A stretch of 64,000 nt of DNA from Oscillospiraceae bacterium (GCA_017421025.1 JAFQME010000020.1:31729-95728); one strand, 5' to 3'; positions 16,286-25,347 are shown, numbered from the stretch's first letter. A program made the numbers and translations. The notes: generated by a model from the letters alone, not told the origin.

Positions 16286-18160
16286 TTATTCGGTCAACAA
16301 ATCTTGAAGCGCATCGGAAAACTCGGTCATATTGTCGGGAAGCAGGCCTTCCATCATAAGTGCCTGTGCGTGCAACAGTGCGGTGACGCTTTTGAGTTTC
16401 TCGTCACCGGCGGCGTGGAGATGGACGAGTTTTGCAAAGACCGGATGGGAGGGATTGAGTTCCAGGACACGCTCAGCGTGTACCCCTTCCCCGCCGGGCA
16501 TTGCGCTGAGCACACGCTCCATTTCGAGCGAGATTCCACCTTGTGTGGAAAGGCAAACCGGATGGCTCTTAAGACGTGCGGAAATGCCGACACGTGCCAC
16601 ACGGTCCCCCAGCACTTCTTTCATGGCATCCAGAAGTTCCTGATGCTCACGGGTGGCCTCTTCGGTGTCACCTTTCTTCTCATCGGGAAGTTCCAAATCC
16701 TCTTCGGAAACCGAGCGGAACTCATGGTTGTCATAGCTCATGAGCACTTTGAGAGCAAATTCGTCGATGTCCTCGGTGCAGTAGAGCACTTCCATCCCCG
16801 CATCCAAGACACGCTCCGCTTGCGGGAGGCGAGCGAGTTTTTCCGCACTCTGACCGCTTGCAAAGTAAATGTATTTTTGGCTTTCACGCATCCGTGCAAC
16901 ATACTCAGAGAGGGTGGTATACCCGTCACCCGACGAGGAGCGGAATAAAATGAGGTCCTTGAGTTTGTCTTTGTTTGCGCCGAATTCCATATAAATGCCG
17001 TATTTGAGTTGGAGCCCGAACTGAGCAAAGAATTCCTCATAGCCTGCACGGTCGTTTTTAAGGAAGTCCTCCAAATCGGTTCGAATCTTCTTTTCGATTC
17101 CGGAGGCGATCATCTTCAGGCGGCGATCCTGCTGCAGGGTCTCACGGGAAATATTGAGCGAAAGGTCCTGAGAATCCACAATTCCACGAACAAAGCTGAA
17201 ATAATCCGGCAGAAGCTCCTGGCATTTCTCCATGATGAGCACACCGTTGGTATACAGTGCAAGACCCTTTTCAAAGTCTTTGGTGTAATAGTTCATTGGT
17301 GCGGCAGATGGCAGGAACATGAGTGCACTGTAACTGACCATTCCCTCCGCATCGGTACGGATGATGCGTTTGGGCGGAGTATAGTCCATAAACCGTTCCT
17401 GATAATAGGCATGGAAGGCGGCATCGTCCGCCTCGCCTTTTGCACGTTTCCAGATCGGGACCATGCTGTTTAAGGTCTCGGTTTCGTAATAGGTTTCATA
17501 TTCGTCACTATCTTCTTTTTTGCGGCGTTTTTCCAAATCCATACGGATGGGATAACGGATGTAATCCGAGTATTTCTTCACCAAACCCGAAATGCGGTAG
17601 GAATCCAAGAATTCACTGTAATTTTCCTCTTCGGTGTCCTCTTTGAGCACCAACACCACGTCGGTTCCCACCTCGGTTTTTTCGCACGGGGTAACCGTAT
17701 AACCATCTGCCCCACTGCTTTCCCAGCAAAATGCAGTATCGCTCGTCATGGAACGGGTGATGACACGTACAGTGGAACTGACCATGAATGCCGCATAAAA
17801 CCCTACGCCAAACTGTCCGATGATGCTCATATCCTCATCTGCGTGCTCGGTTTTATACTGAAGAGAGCCGCTCTTTGCAATCACACCGAGGTTTTCGGTG
17901 AGTTCTTCCTCGGTCATGCCGCAACCCGAATCCGAGATGGTGAGAATACGGTTTTCACGATCGATTTTGATTTCGATGGCAAGTGCTTCACGGTCGACTC
18001 CGCTCTGCCCTGCCGAGAGTGCGTTATAATAGCGTTTATCGGTTGCGTCGGACGCATTGGAAATGAGTTCACGCAAGAAAATCTCACGGTTGGTATAGAT
18101 TGAATTGATCATCAAATCCAAGACACGTTTGGATTCGGTTTGAAATTGTTTCTTTTCCAT
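16286..18160 (-). CDS. htpG: Hsp90-family chaperone HtpG
   Basis: 624 residues. The GHKL ATPase site is visible as ELISNASDATDK, DSGCGMTEEEL and GQFGVGFYAAF. The middle domain contains the conserved IRMDLEKRRK and DSQDLSLNISRETLQQ segments. ATG 18160 has AAGGAG seven bases upstream; the open frame reaches 18208 without a ribosome site. It starts 11 bases after the fumarase gene, so the two are probably cotranscribed, an unusual pairing. Confidence 0.96.
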   Translation of the reverse strand: MEKKQFQTESKRVLDLMINSIYTNREIFLRELISNASDATDKRYYNALSAGQSGVDREALAIEIKIDRENRILTISDSGCGMTEEELTENLGVIAKSGSLQYKTEHADEDMSIIGQFGVGFYAAFMVSSTVRVITRSMTSDTAFCWESSGADGYTVTPCEKTEVGTDVVLVLKEDTEEENYSEFLDSYRISGLVKKYSDYIRYPIRMDLEKRRKKEDSDEYETYYETETLNSMVPIWKRAKGEADDAAFHAYYQERFMDYTPPKRIIRTDAEGMVSYSALMFLPSAAPMNYYTKDFEKGLALYTNGVLIMEKCQELLPDYFSFVRGIVDSQDLSLNISRETLQQDRRLKMIASGIEKKIRTDLEDFLKNDRAGYEEFFAQFGLQLKYGIYMEFGANKDKLKDLILFRSSSGDGYTTLSEYVARMRESQKYIYFASGQSAEKLARLPQAERVLDAGMEVLYCTEDIDEFALKVLMSYDNHEFRSVSEEDLELPDEKKGDTEEATREHQELLDAMKEVLGDRVARVGISARLKSHPVCLSTQGGISLEMERVLSAMPGGEGVHAERVLELNPSHPVFAKLVHLHAAGDEKLKSVTALLHAQALMMEGLLPDNMTEFSDALQDLLTE

Positions 18161-18171
18161 GGTAATTCTCC

Positions 18172-19011
18172 TTACAATACAGCAGATGCATGACGGGTGA
18201 TATGGCAACCCATGTTAACCACGCACGGAAGCCCTGCGATATGGGTTGCAAACGGCTCAAAATGCACCGCAAGTGCAGTGACGGTGCCGCCAAGGCCTTG
18301 CGGACCGATCCCGAGTGCATTGATTTTTTCCAACGTCTTACGCTCGAGTTCCGCATACAGCGGATCCGGGTTCACACTTCCGATGTCACGGGTGAGCGCA
18401 TGCTTTGCACACAGCGCAGCACGCTCGATGGTGCCACCAAGACCTACCCCGACCACAACGGGTGGGCAGGGATTGGAGCCCGCTTTGGAAACACATTCCA
18501 CCACAAAGTCGCATACGTCATCTGCGGTGTTTGCAGGCTTGAACATCCGCATTGCGCTCATGTTCTCGCTGCCAAAGCCTTTGGGGGCAACCGTGATGGT
18601 GAGCCGGTCACCGGGGACAACACGGGTATGGATAATGGCAGGGGTGTTGTCGTTGGTATTCACACGGCGCAAGGGGTCTCCCACTACCGACAGACGCAGG
18701 CAGCCTTCTACATAGCCACGGCGCACGCCCTCATGGATGGCATCCTCAAAATTTCCGACCACGTGAATGTCCTGACCAAGTTCCACGAACACAACCGCCA
18801 TGCCGGTATCCTGGCATGCCGGGATGGTTGCGGTTTTTGCATACTCAGCATTTTCGATCATAACGTCGAAGATGCTTTTGCCGATTTCGGACTCCTCCTG
18901 CGCCTTGCCGGCACAGAACGAATCGCACAAATCATTTGGCAACACACAGCAAGCTTCGATGCAAAGATCACGCACAGTACTGACGATGGTTTCTGCTTTG
19001 ATTTCTCTCAT
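18172..19011 (-). CDS. fumA: Class I fumarate hydratase, alpha subunit
   Basis: 279 residues, the size of alpha subunits of two-subunit class I fumarase/L-tartrate dehydratase, an oxygen-sensitive 4Fe-4S enzyme interconverting fumarate and malate. Conserved blocks are IPACQDTGMAVVF, GSENMSAMRMFKP, VVGVGLGGTIERAA and NMGCHITRHA; the cysteines are likely cluster ligands. ATG 19011 follows AAGGTG (an upstream TTG at 19029 is less likely). The beta subunit, usually adjacent, is not here; htpG is next. The symbol names the family; specificity for fumarate rather than tartrate is not proven. Confidence 0.88.
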   Translation of the reverse strand: MREIKAETIVSTVRDLCIEACCVLPNDLCDSFCAGKAQEESEIGKSIFDVMIENAEYAKTATIPACQDTGMAVVFVELGQDIHVVGNFEDAIHEGVRRGYVEGCLRLSVVGDPLRRVNTNDNTPAIIHTRVVPGDRLTITVAPKGFGSENMSAMRMFKPANTADDVCDFVVECVSKAGSNPCPPVVVGVGLGGTIERAALCAKHALTRDIGSVNPDPLYAELERKTLEKINALGIGPQGLGGTVTALAVHFEPFATHIAGLPCVVNMGCHITRHASAVL

Positions 19012-19047
19012 GTCGTTCACCTTTTCCAAATATTTCCAAATTTATGC

Positions 19048-19169
19048 TTGACTTTATTTCCAGTTTATGGTAATATAATATCAGTCACTCAAACGAGTGG
19101 CACCATTCATATCTTTATCCCCACAACCCACTTAACTTGGCGCCCGGAATTTCCGGGCGTCCTTTTTTT
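19048..19169 (+). ncRNA. Candidate small RNA (~85 nt) with own promoter and terminator
   Basis: Between two minus-strand genes the plus strand carries TTGACT (19048-19053), 17 bp, TAATAT (19071-19076). A short hairpin follows (CACTC-AAAC-GAGTG, 19086-19099), then a G-poor, C-rich segment, and a strong terminator (CGCCCGGAA/TTCCGGGCG plus seven T, 19141-19169). No ORF fits and the T-tract works only on the plus strand. The -10 is weak, so expression is unproven. Confidence 0.45.
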
Positions 19170-19217
19170 GCAGAAAAGAAAACCGCATCGAAACCATGGT
19201 TCCGACGCGGTAAAATC

Positions 19218-19643
19218 TCAACCTCTGCGGCGTGAGCCGTGACGTTTTTCCATATGCGACTTGAGGTCTGACATACGGCTTTCGCTTTCTTGCATGAACT
19301 GCTTGAGTTTATCCTCGAACGAGTCGGACAGCGGTGCCTGAACCGCATCGGTTGGCGGTTGAACAAAACGCGGACGTGCGCTTTGCGGCGCCGGCTTCCG
19401 TGGTGGCGGGGCTACGGTTTGCTTGATAGACAGATTGATGCGTTTATTCTCATCAATCCCGATTATTTTCACAGATACAGACTGGCCGACTTGCAAATGC
19501 TCCGCAACATCGCTGACATATGTATGCGCAATTTCAGAAATATGCACCAGTCCGGACTTCCCTTCCGGCAAAGCGACAAACGCACCGAATTTGGTGATAC
19601 TCGTCACCTTTCCTTCCAGAATCACACCAACTGCGAGCTCCAT
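19218..19643 (-). CDS. S1 domain RNA-binding protein (YabR-like)
   Basis: 141 residues. Residues 1-75 are one S1/OB-fold domain (VGVILEGKVTSITKFGAFVA, GLVHISEIAHTYV, KIIGIDENKRINLSIKQ). A proline-rich linker and a basic C-terminus ending GSRRRG follow. Small S1 proteins beside divIC and yabPQ are a standard arrangement in Bacillota. Role in RNA binding or general stress is not established. Confidence 0.9.
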   Translation of the reverse strand: MELAVGVILEGKVTSITKFGAFVALPEGKSGLVHISEIAHTYVSDVAEHLQVGQSVSVKIIGIDENKRINLSIKQTVAPPPRKPAPQSARPRFVQPPTDAVQAPLSDSFEDKLKQFMQESESRMSDLKSHMEKRHGSRRRG

Positions 19644-19685
19644 AGCTTACCCCAGATCCCCTTTCGATTTTTCCTGCGTAGTATA

Positions 19686-19973
19686 TTAGTTTCCGGAAAC
19701 GTCCACGAATACTCGTGTGTCCGGCATTTCAAGACCTTGTTTTTGCGCTTCTTGCTTGATGTACTCATCATCCGGCTCGGCTTCCGCCTGCTGAGCAAGT
19801 TCCGCATTTTTGGCACGTTCTGCCTCTACTTGTTCGGTCAGGTTTTTGACCACTGCTTTTTGCTCATGGATTCTGACTTGCAGAGATACCAACGTCCAAA
19901 TCGAATAGATGATAAAAATTCCTAAAATCAGTTTTGGAAAGAAACCGACTCGTTTTTTTCTTCTTGCTGCCAC
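19686..19973 (-). CDS. divIC: Septum formation initiator, FtsB/DivIC family
   Basis: 95 residues from a GTG at 19973, chosen because AAGGAG lies 8 bases upstream and the yabQ stop is at 19988; the open frame continues much further upstream only as a yabQ shadow. A basic start (ARRKKRVG) leads to one membrane helix (~12-32), then a coiled coil (QEKAVVKNLTEQVEAERAK-like) and a short extracytoplasmic tail. DivIC pairs with FtsL/DivIB at the division septum. Confidence 0.88.
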   Translation of the reverse strand: MAARRKKRVGFFPKLILGIFIIYSIWTLVSLQVRIHEQKAVVKNLTEQVEAERAKNAELAQQAEAEPDDEYIKQEAQKQGLEMPDTRVFVDVSGN

Positions 19974-19987
19974 AGAACTTCTCCTTT

Positions 19988-20446
19988 TCACGCTTGATCG
20001 GAAGGTGGTTCCAATCGTTGTGTCTTCTTTTTCCTGTGACCGTCCAAAAGCCGTCTGCAAACAAATTGCATCATATGATAGATTCCACCGAACGCACGGT
20101 GAATGAGCCCTCCCACAAATTGCAACACACGGGTCAAAACCCGAACGCACACCGAGAGGACGGAATACACGGTGGGACTTAAGAGATACGCATACAGCAT
20201 CCACCCAAGCCCGATCCCGAGCAAAACATAGAAGCGCATTTGTCCGTTTGAAACGGTGAGGACGAACCCCAATAGCATCAGACAGGAGACCGATACAAAA
20301 ACAGCATCCAAACACATGCCCACCGCTTTTTTTCGGGCAAACAAAGTTCGAATGAGGCGCACCGTATCATACAGCACACCGAGGATTGCACCCAGCAAGG
20401 CGGAATAAAAAAACGTCATCGCCTGCTCGGAAATTGCAAGATGCAT
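19988..20446 (-). CDS. yabQ: Spore cortex biosynthesis protein YabQ
   Basis: 152 residues with about four membrane segments and the family start FFYSALLGAILGVLYDTVR. YabQ is made in the mother cell, localises to the forespore outer membrane and is required for cortex formation in Bacillus. It follows yabP by three bases and precedes divIC, the conserved order. Confidence 0.9.
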   Translation of the reverse strand: MHLAISEQAMTFFYSALLGAILGVLYDTVRLIRTLFARKKAVGMCLDAVFVSVSCLMLLGFVLTVSNGQMRFYVLLGIGLGWMLYAYLLSPTVYSVLSVCVRVLTRVLQFVGGLIHRAFGGIYHMMQFVCRRLLDGHRKKKTQRLEPPSDQA

Positions 20447-20449
20447 CGA

Positions 20450-20731
20450 TCAGCGAAACAGGCGCGACCAGAAGCCCGCAGCAGAATGTTCTTCTGCGTA
20501 AATCAACCGATCGATCCTGCCTTCCACACCGAGCTCGCCTGTCTCGAGACTCAAGCGTGAGATATGTAACTCTTCGCCGCAAATCATTAAGACCCCGGCA
20601 GTGGTTACAAGAACAACAGACTGTTCGTCAAAACGCTCTACATCTGTGACTCCGGTCACACTGAGTGTACGACGCCCATCCAGCACAATGCCGTGGGTTG
20701 CGGAGTCCAACGCAGTTTCTTGCTGAATCAT
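20450..20731 (-). CDS. yabP: Sporulation protein YabP
   Basis: 93 residues, same family as yqfC at 4212. Core segments are HGIVLDGRRTLSVTGVTDVERFDE and GVLMICGEELHISRLSLETGE. ATG 20731 is preceded by GGAGGG; a TTG at 20752 is rejected because it lies upstream of that site. Sigma-E-type sporulation gene by family; function unknown. Confidence 0.92.
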   Translation of the reverse strand: MIQQETALDSATHGIVLDGRRTLSVTGVTDVERFDEQSVVLVTTAGVLMICGEELHISRLSLETGELGVEGRIDRLIYAEEHSAAGFWSRLFR

Positions 20732-20833
20732 AAAATCCCTCCTCACTTCCAACTATATTGGAAACAGCCGGATTTTATGCTGCAGAATGCGTCCTGCTCT
20801 GAGCATGAAACATCATACCCACAGCAGAAAGCA

Positions 20834-21085
20834 TCAGCTGTCTGCAGAAATTTCTTCGTACATGGAATGTGCATCATCTTTGCGGACATGCTCGGCAATT
20901 TCTTTGACACGGACACGAATCACACGTTCGCCAAAATGCAATTCAATCACATCGTCCACCTTGACATCGTATGAGGCTTTGACCACACGGCCGTTTACCA
21001 CGACACGTTCATGATCGCATGCTTCATTTGCCACCGTCCGGCGCTTGATGAGGCGCGAGACCTTCAAAAACTTATCAATTCTCAC
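20834..21085 (-). CDS. S4 domain RNA-binding protein (RqcP-like)
   Basis: About 83 residues, almost entirely one S4 domain (RIDKFLKVSRLIKRRTVANE, VNGRVVKASYDVKVDDVIEL). RqcP of Bacillus, which assists alanine tailing on stalled 50S subunits, sits at the same place beside yabP. A GTG at 21085 matches the usual family start (MRLDKFL), but its ribosome site is weak; a TTG at 21097 is the alternative. Confidence 0.85.
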   Translation of the reverse strand: MRIDKFLKVSRLIKRRTVANEACDHERVVVNGRVVKASYDVKVDDVIELHFGERVIRVRVKEIAEHVRKDDAHSMYEEISADS

Positions 21086-21108
21086 AGGTAAACTCAACTT
21101 TCATAGGA

Positions 21109-21141
21109 ACAAAGAGCGGGAGAAAAACACCCGCTCTTTGT
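21109..21141 (-). terminator. Hairpin between hup and the S4 gene
   Basis: A 12-bp perfect stem (ACAAAGAGCGGG and complement) with a 9-base loop lies just after hup. The T-tract is short, so it may be a partial terminator that lowers read-through. Confidence 0.55.
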
Positions 21142-21157
21142 AATGATATCAGGTTAC

Positions 21158-21433
21158 TTACTTTGCAACTTTATCCTTGAGAGCCTTGCCAGCCTTGAAT
21201 GCCGGGATCTTGGAAGCCGGGATTTCGATGGTTTCCTTGGTCTTCGGGTTGCGGCCAACTCTTGCGTTGCGGGTCTTAACTTCGAAAGCACCGAAGCCGA
21301 CCAACTGAACCTTGTCGCCTGCTACGAGAGCATCGGTAATTGCATCGATGGTAGCGCTAACTGCCTTTTCAGCGTCCTTCTTGGAAATAGCTGCCTTTTC
21401 TGCTACTGCATTGATCAGTTCTGTCTTGTTCAT
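21158..21433 (-). CDS. hup: HU-family DNA-binding protein
   Basis: 91 residues. The sequence opens MNKTELINAVAEKAAISKKD and contains GFGAFEVKTRNARVGRNP, the signature of HU, a dimeric nucleoid protein that bends DNA. A strong AGGAGG precedes the start. It sits between mazG and the S4 gene, as in many Bacillota. Confidence 0.97.
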   Translation of the reverse strand: MNKTELINAVAEKAAISKKDAEKAVSATIDAITDALVAGDKVQLVGFGAFEVKTRNARVGRNPKTKETIEIPASKIPAFKAGKALKDKVAK

Positions 21434-21485
21434 GATGAACCTCCTAAAATAGTTTTTCTTTATCTAAAGTCTGACGGAGTGTGCG

Positions 21486-22289
21486 TTATCTTTCTCCCTC
21501 AACACCTTCGATTCGTTTCACTTCATCCCACAGCTCGTCCATCTCGGAAAGAGTCATTTCTTCCAAGCGTTTTCCCTGTGCAGCCGCTGCACGCTCGACC
21601 GCACCGAAGCGGCGCAGGAACTTATCAGATGCACGGGAAAGGGCAAGCTCGGGATTGATTCCAAACAAACGCACTACATTGACCGCTGCGAAGAGGAAAT
21701 CTCCTGCCTCTTCCAAGCGATGGGCTTCGTCTGCCGATTTGAGCTCACCGAGTTCTTCCAAAAGCTTTGCTTCCGCTCCGGTGTAATCCGCCCAGTCAAA
21801 GCCAACTTTACGTGCTTTGGATTGAATTTTTTCCGCACGCATGAGCGCCGGCAGGCTCCGAGCAACAGAATCCATGGCGGCGGTGTGTGTGGAGTGACCT
21901 TTACTTTTCCGCTTGATCTCATCCCAATTCGTCAAGACCTCAGCCGAAGTATCGGCTTGGACTTCACCGAATACATGCGGATGGCGGAGGATGAGTTTTT
22001 TGCAAATCTCATCTGCGACATCGTGCAAATCAAAGGTGCCTCGCTCTTCTTCCATCTGGCTGTGGAACACGACCTGAAGCAAGACATCGCCCAATTCCTC
22101 ACGGAGCAGTGCAACATCCTGGTTATCAATCGCCTCACAAACCTCGTAGGTTTCCTCGATGAAGTTCTGGCGAATGCTTTGATGGGTCTGCTCACGATCC
22201 CACGGACAACCGTCCTCCGAGCGGAGCAGTTTCATAATTTGCACCAAATCGTCTACATCGTAACGATCTTTATGTATAAAATTTACCAT
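21486..22289 (-). CDS. mazG: Nucleoside triphosphate pyrophosphohydrolase MazG
   Basis: 267 residues. Two MazG helical domains are visible; the first has the EExxE..ExxD magnesium site (FIEETYEVCEAID, LREELGDVLLQVVFH) and the second repeats it as LLEELGELKSA and LEEAGDFLFAAVN. MazG hydrolyses (d)NTPs to NMP and pyrophosphate. ATG 22289 was preferred to 22298 because AAAGGA abuts the latter. Confidence 0.95.
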   Translation of the reverse strand: MVNFIHKDRYDVDDLVQIMKLLRSEDGCPWDREQTHQSIRQNFIEETYEVCEAIDNQDVALLREELGDVLLQVVFHSQMEEERGTFDLHDVADEICKKLILRHPHVFGEVQADTSAEVLTNWDEIKRKSKGHSTHTAAMDSVARSLPALMRAEKIQSKARKVGFDWADYTGAEAKLLEELGELKSADEAHRLEEAGDFLFAAVNVVRLFGINPELALSRASDKFLRRFGAVERAAAAQGKRLEEMTLSEMDELWDEVKRIEGVEGER

Positions 22290-22315
22290 ATAATTCATCC
22301 TTTTGCAAGTATTTT

Positions 22316-23881
22316 TTAGAAATTTACTCTAACTTTTCGCTTTTTTTCGGCATATTTTTTTGGAAATAAGGAAATTTTAACCAATGATGCCAGCCAAAAA
22401 AACGTAATCCCGCCGGTTAAAACACTTAGAACCACAGCAATCTTTTCAGAAAACGCAACATTCATACACATAAATGTTAGTTTTGCAAAAAAACCGGTAC
22501 AAAATGCGACAAAAAGTGGTTTCCGGCAAATGCGAAGAAGCGATGCCGGACGTTCTTTCAAGAAAATCCAGTTGACTCCCGCAATCACAGTATAACACAA
22601 AACCGTGCTGAATGCTGCCCCTAAAATATGGAACTCCGGAATTCTCAGCAAGATGCGGTTGGAAGCCAGTTTGACCGCAGCCCCCAACAACATAGAAAGC
22701 ACCGGAAGTCCAACTCGCCCGGTTGCCTGATGGATTGCATTGGTCACTGTGACAAGTGCAAGCGGAGGAATTCCGAAGCATAAAATCACAAGCAAGTCCC
22801 CTGCCAAGCGAATGGCGGATGCCTCCACCCCACTGCCGTAGAGCAACGATAGGATCGGATGGGAAAGCACGCCGAGTCCCGCCGCACCTGTCAACGCAAT
22901 GAGAAGCCCGAGTTCCAACGAGCGCCCTTCTGTTTTTCGCAAGAGTTCTTGCTTCTGCTCAACCGTATTGGTCGCAACCACAGGGATCAAACTGACCGCA
23001 AGTGCGGTGACCAAGGCATTGGGCAGATTAAACAGGTTCGCCGCATAGGTATAGGTCCCAAACATCCACATGGCACGTGACTGAGAAATTCCGACCGATT
23101 GCAGGGTTTTCATAATCACCGCACTGTCAATCACACCTACAAGCCCGATGACAGACGCTGCTGCTGTAATCGGAATCACTTGCGAGAGCAGATGCTTGAA
23201 GGTGGACCACAAGCCGAGTTTCCCAATCTCCCGACTCATCGCCATACTGACACCGTGCGGGACAAACTTGAAGTACAAACACGAGAGTACGCACCCCAGG
23301 CTCACGCCTCCGATTGCGCCTGCCGCCTGCACAGAAAGGGGGCTTCCGGTTTCTCTGAGCCACCACGCCAAAGAGAGTCCAAGCACAAGTTTTCCCGCCG
23401 CTTCAATGACTTCACTCATCGCAGTGGGAAGCATATTACCGAAACCTTGATAATAGCCACGGTTGACGCTCAAGACGGAAACGAGAAAGACCGCAGGTGA
23501 AATCGCACGAATGGCGTTTTCCGCACTCGGTGCGCCCAATGCGCAAGAAAACCACTCAGCGCCAAACAGCAGCAGCAAACTCCCCAAGAGCCCGACACAG
23601 CCAAAGCACAGACGTGCAGTTTTGACCACACGGGAAATTTCTCCCGGCTTGCCTTTTGCCGCAAATTGCGCAACCAGTTTCGATACTGCGGCAGGCACGC
23701 CTGCCGTTGCCAACACAAGGAGAAAGGCGTACAGATTATAGGCGACCGAAAAAATTGCGGTCCCCTCCGGCCCAAGCACGGCGCCAAGTGGGATCTTAAA
23801 GCAAGCTCCGATCACTTTCACAATCATGCTTGCACCTGCCAGATGCATGGCACCTCGAATCAAATCCGGACGGTTTTGCAT
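22316..23881 (-). CDS. Oligosaccharide/lipid flippase, SpoVB-like (MOP superfamily)
   Basis: 521 residues with about 14 membrane helices. The start LIRGAMHLAGASMIVKVIGA and the motif YNLYAFLLVLATAGVPAAVSK are typical of the SpoVB/MurJ-type polysaccharide transporters, which flip lipid-linked intermediates. SpoVB-type members next to mazG serve the spore cortex in Bacillus; vegetative roles are also possible. ATG 23881 follows GAGAGGT. A perfect 0A-box core (TGTCGAA) lies ~100 bases upstream. Confidence 0.85.
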   Translation of the reverse strand: MQNRPDLIRGAMHLAGASMIVKVIGACFKIPLGAVLGPEGTAIFSVAYNLYAFLLVLATAGVPAAVSKLVAQFAAKGKPGEISRVVKTARLCFGCVGLLGSLLLLFGAEWFSCALGAPSAENAIRAISPAVFLVSVLSVNRGYYQGFGNMLPTAMSEVIEAAGKLVLGLSLAWWLRETGSPLSVQAAGAIGGVSLGCVLSCLYFKFVPHGVSMAMSREIGKLGLWSTFKHLLSQVIPITAAASVIGLVGVIDSAVIMKTLQSVGISQSRAMWMFGTYTYAANLFNLPNALVTALAVSLIPVVATNTVEQKQELLRKTEGRSLELGLLIALTGAAGLGVLSHPILSLLYGSGVEASAIRLAGDLLVILCFGIPPLALVTVTNAIHQATGRVGLPVLSMLLGAAVKLASNRILLRIPEFHILGAAFSTVLCYTVIAGVNWIFLKERPASLLRICRKPLFVAFCTGFFAKLTFMCMNVAFSEKIAVVLSVLTGGITFFWLASLVKISLFPKKYAEKKRKVRVNF

Positions 23882-23985
23882 ACGTTCACAACCTCTCGCA
23901 ACTCTTATTGCGAACTTATGCAACGATTTGGAATCTTATAACGACAAAACTGCTTTTTGGGAGGCTGCGAAAAGGCTTTTGCCTG

Positions 23986-23992
23986 TTCGACA
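23986..23992 (-). promoter_or_regulatory. 0A-box core upstream of the flippase
   Basis: TGTCGAA on the minus strand matches the Spo0A recognition core. It lies ~100 bases before the SpoVB-like start in a 119-base intergenic gap. A 7-mer alone is weak evidence. Confidence 0.3.
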
Positions 23993-24000
23993 TCCTACCT

Positions 24001-25302
24001 TCATGATGAAAAGAGACGGTCTGTCCCGTTTGTTTTGAAGTCATGCAGGATGCGCTCGGCATCCAAGGTGAGGAAGACTCCGTTTTCATAGAGGATGTTT
24101 CCTCGCACCATGGTCATGCACACATCACTGCCTCGTGCGGCATAGACCAGATTGGAGATTGGGTTATGGCACGGGATCAGATGCGGTGCGGAGAAATCCA
24201 CCAAAATGAGGTCTGCATCCATTCCAAGCGCAATGGTTCCGCACTCATGTTCACGGCCTTGCGCCTTTGCACCGCCATAGGTTGCACAGCGGAGTGCCTG
24301 AGCTGCACTCATTGCGCATGGGTCGCCGCTCACACCTTTGTGCAGACAAGCACAGAGCTTGATTTCTTCAAAGAGATCGACATTGTTGTTGCTTGCCACA
24401 CCGTCGGTGCCCAAGCCCACATTGATTCCACGTTTTAACATCTCAGGAACACGTGCAATTCCCGATGCAAGCTTTAAGTTGCTCATCGGGTTATGCGCAA
24501 CACTCACCCCTTTTTCCACAAACAGGGCAAGGTCCTCATCTGTGACATGGACACAGTGTGCCGCCAGGGTTTTTACATCAAACACCCCTGCATCGTAGAA
24601 GAGGCGTGCGGGGGTTTTTCCGTATTTTTCAATACACTCCTCGTGTTCACGACGGGTTTCGGAGAGGTGCACCTGCAGCACGAGATTTTTCTCCAATGCG
24701 AACGCACGGAGTTCCCGCCACAAGCTCTCACTTGTGGTATACTCGGCATGGATGGCGGCATCCACCAGAATCCTGCCGTCCTCCGCTTTGTGCCAGGTGT
24801 CATAGAGTTCCACTTCTTCACGGGTGCTGTAAAAGTCGAGAAGTTTGACTTCCTGCCCGAAATTGGTGACCGAACGGGCAAGATTTGCCTTGAGTCCGCT
24901 TTTATGGACCGATTCCGCCACGGTCTGCATAAAGAAATAGGAATCCGAGAACGAGGTGGTACCGTTTGCAATCATTTCCAAAAGCGCAAGATCCACACCC
25001 GCTTTCACAATCCCGTCGTCCAAGCGATCCTCGGTTGGGAAAATATGGTTTTGCAGCCAGTCCTGCAGGTCGGTATCATCCGAAAGACCACGCATCAAAG
25101 TCATGGGGATATGGGTATGGGTATTGATCAGCCCCGGCATCAGCACTTTGCCGCTTGCATTGATTTTGCGTGCGGCGTCAGCACGCTCTTTCCCCAAATA
25201 AGCGATTTTCCCGTCTTTGACTCCGACGCAGGTATCCTCCAAAACCTGCATTGATTCATCACAGCACACCACAGTGGCATGCTCAAACAAAATGTCATAC
25301 AT
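24001..25302 (-). CDS. Amidohydrolase, MtaD/SsnA-like deaminase
   Basis: 433 residues. The metal site residues are seen in NTHTHIPMTLMRGL, HLSETRREHEE, AAHCVHV and LGTDGVASNNN. This is the pattern of 5-methylthioadenosine/S-adenosylhomocysteine deaminases and related cytosine/guanine deaminases. Substrate is not decided by sequence. ATG 25302 has AAGGTGA seven bases upstream; ATG 25317 is the alternative. Confidence 0.87.
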   Translation of the reverse strand: MYDILFEHATVVCCDESMQVLEDTCVGVKDGKIAYLGKERADAARKINASGKVLMPGLINTHTHIPMTLMRGLSDDTDLQDWLQNHIFPTEDRLDDGIVKAGVDLALLEMIANGTTSFSDSYFFMQTVAESVHKSGLKANLARSVTNFGQEVKLLDFYSTREEVELYDTWHKAEDGRILVDAAIHAEYTTSESLWRELRAFALEKNLVLQVHLSETRREHEECIEKYGKTPARLFYDAGVFDVKTLAAHCVHVTDEDLALFVEKGVSVAHNPMSNLKLASGIARVPEMLKRGINVGLGTDGVASNNNVDLFEEIKLCACLHKGVSGDPCAMSAAQALRCATYGGAKAQGREHECGTIALGMDADLILVDFSAPHLIPCHNPISNLVYAARGSDVCMTMVRGNILYENGVFLTLDAERILHDFKTNGTDRLFSS

Positions 25303-25318
25303 TTCATTCACCTTCATG

Positions 25319-25347
25319 AAAAACAGGGCAGATACCTGCCCCGTTTT
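25319..25347 (-). terminator. Terminator after the 103-residue gene
   Basis: Stem GGGCAG/CTGCCC extended by A-T pairs after one mismatch, followed on the minus strand by TGTTTTTC; two bases past the stop at 25349. Confidence 0.65.
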
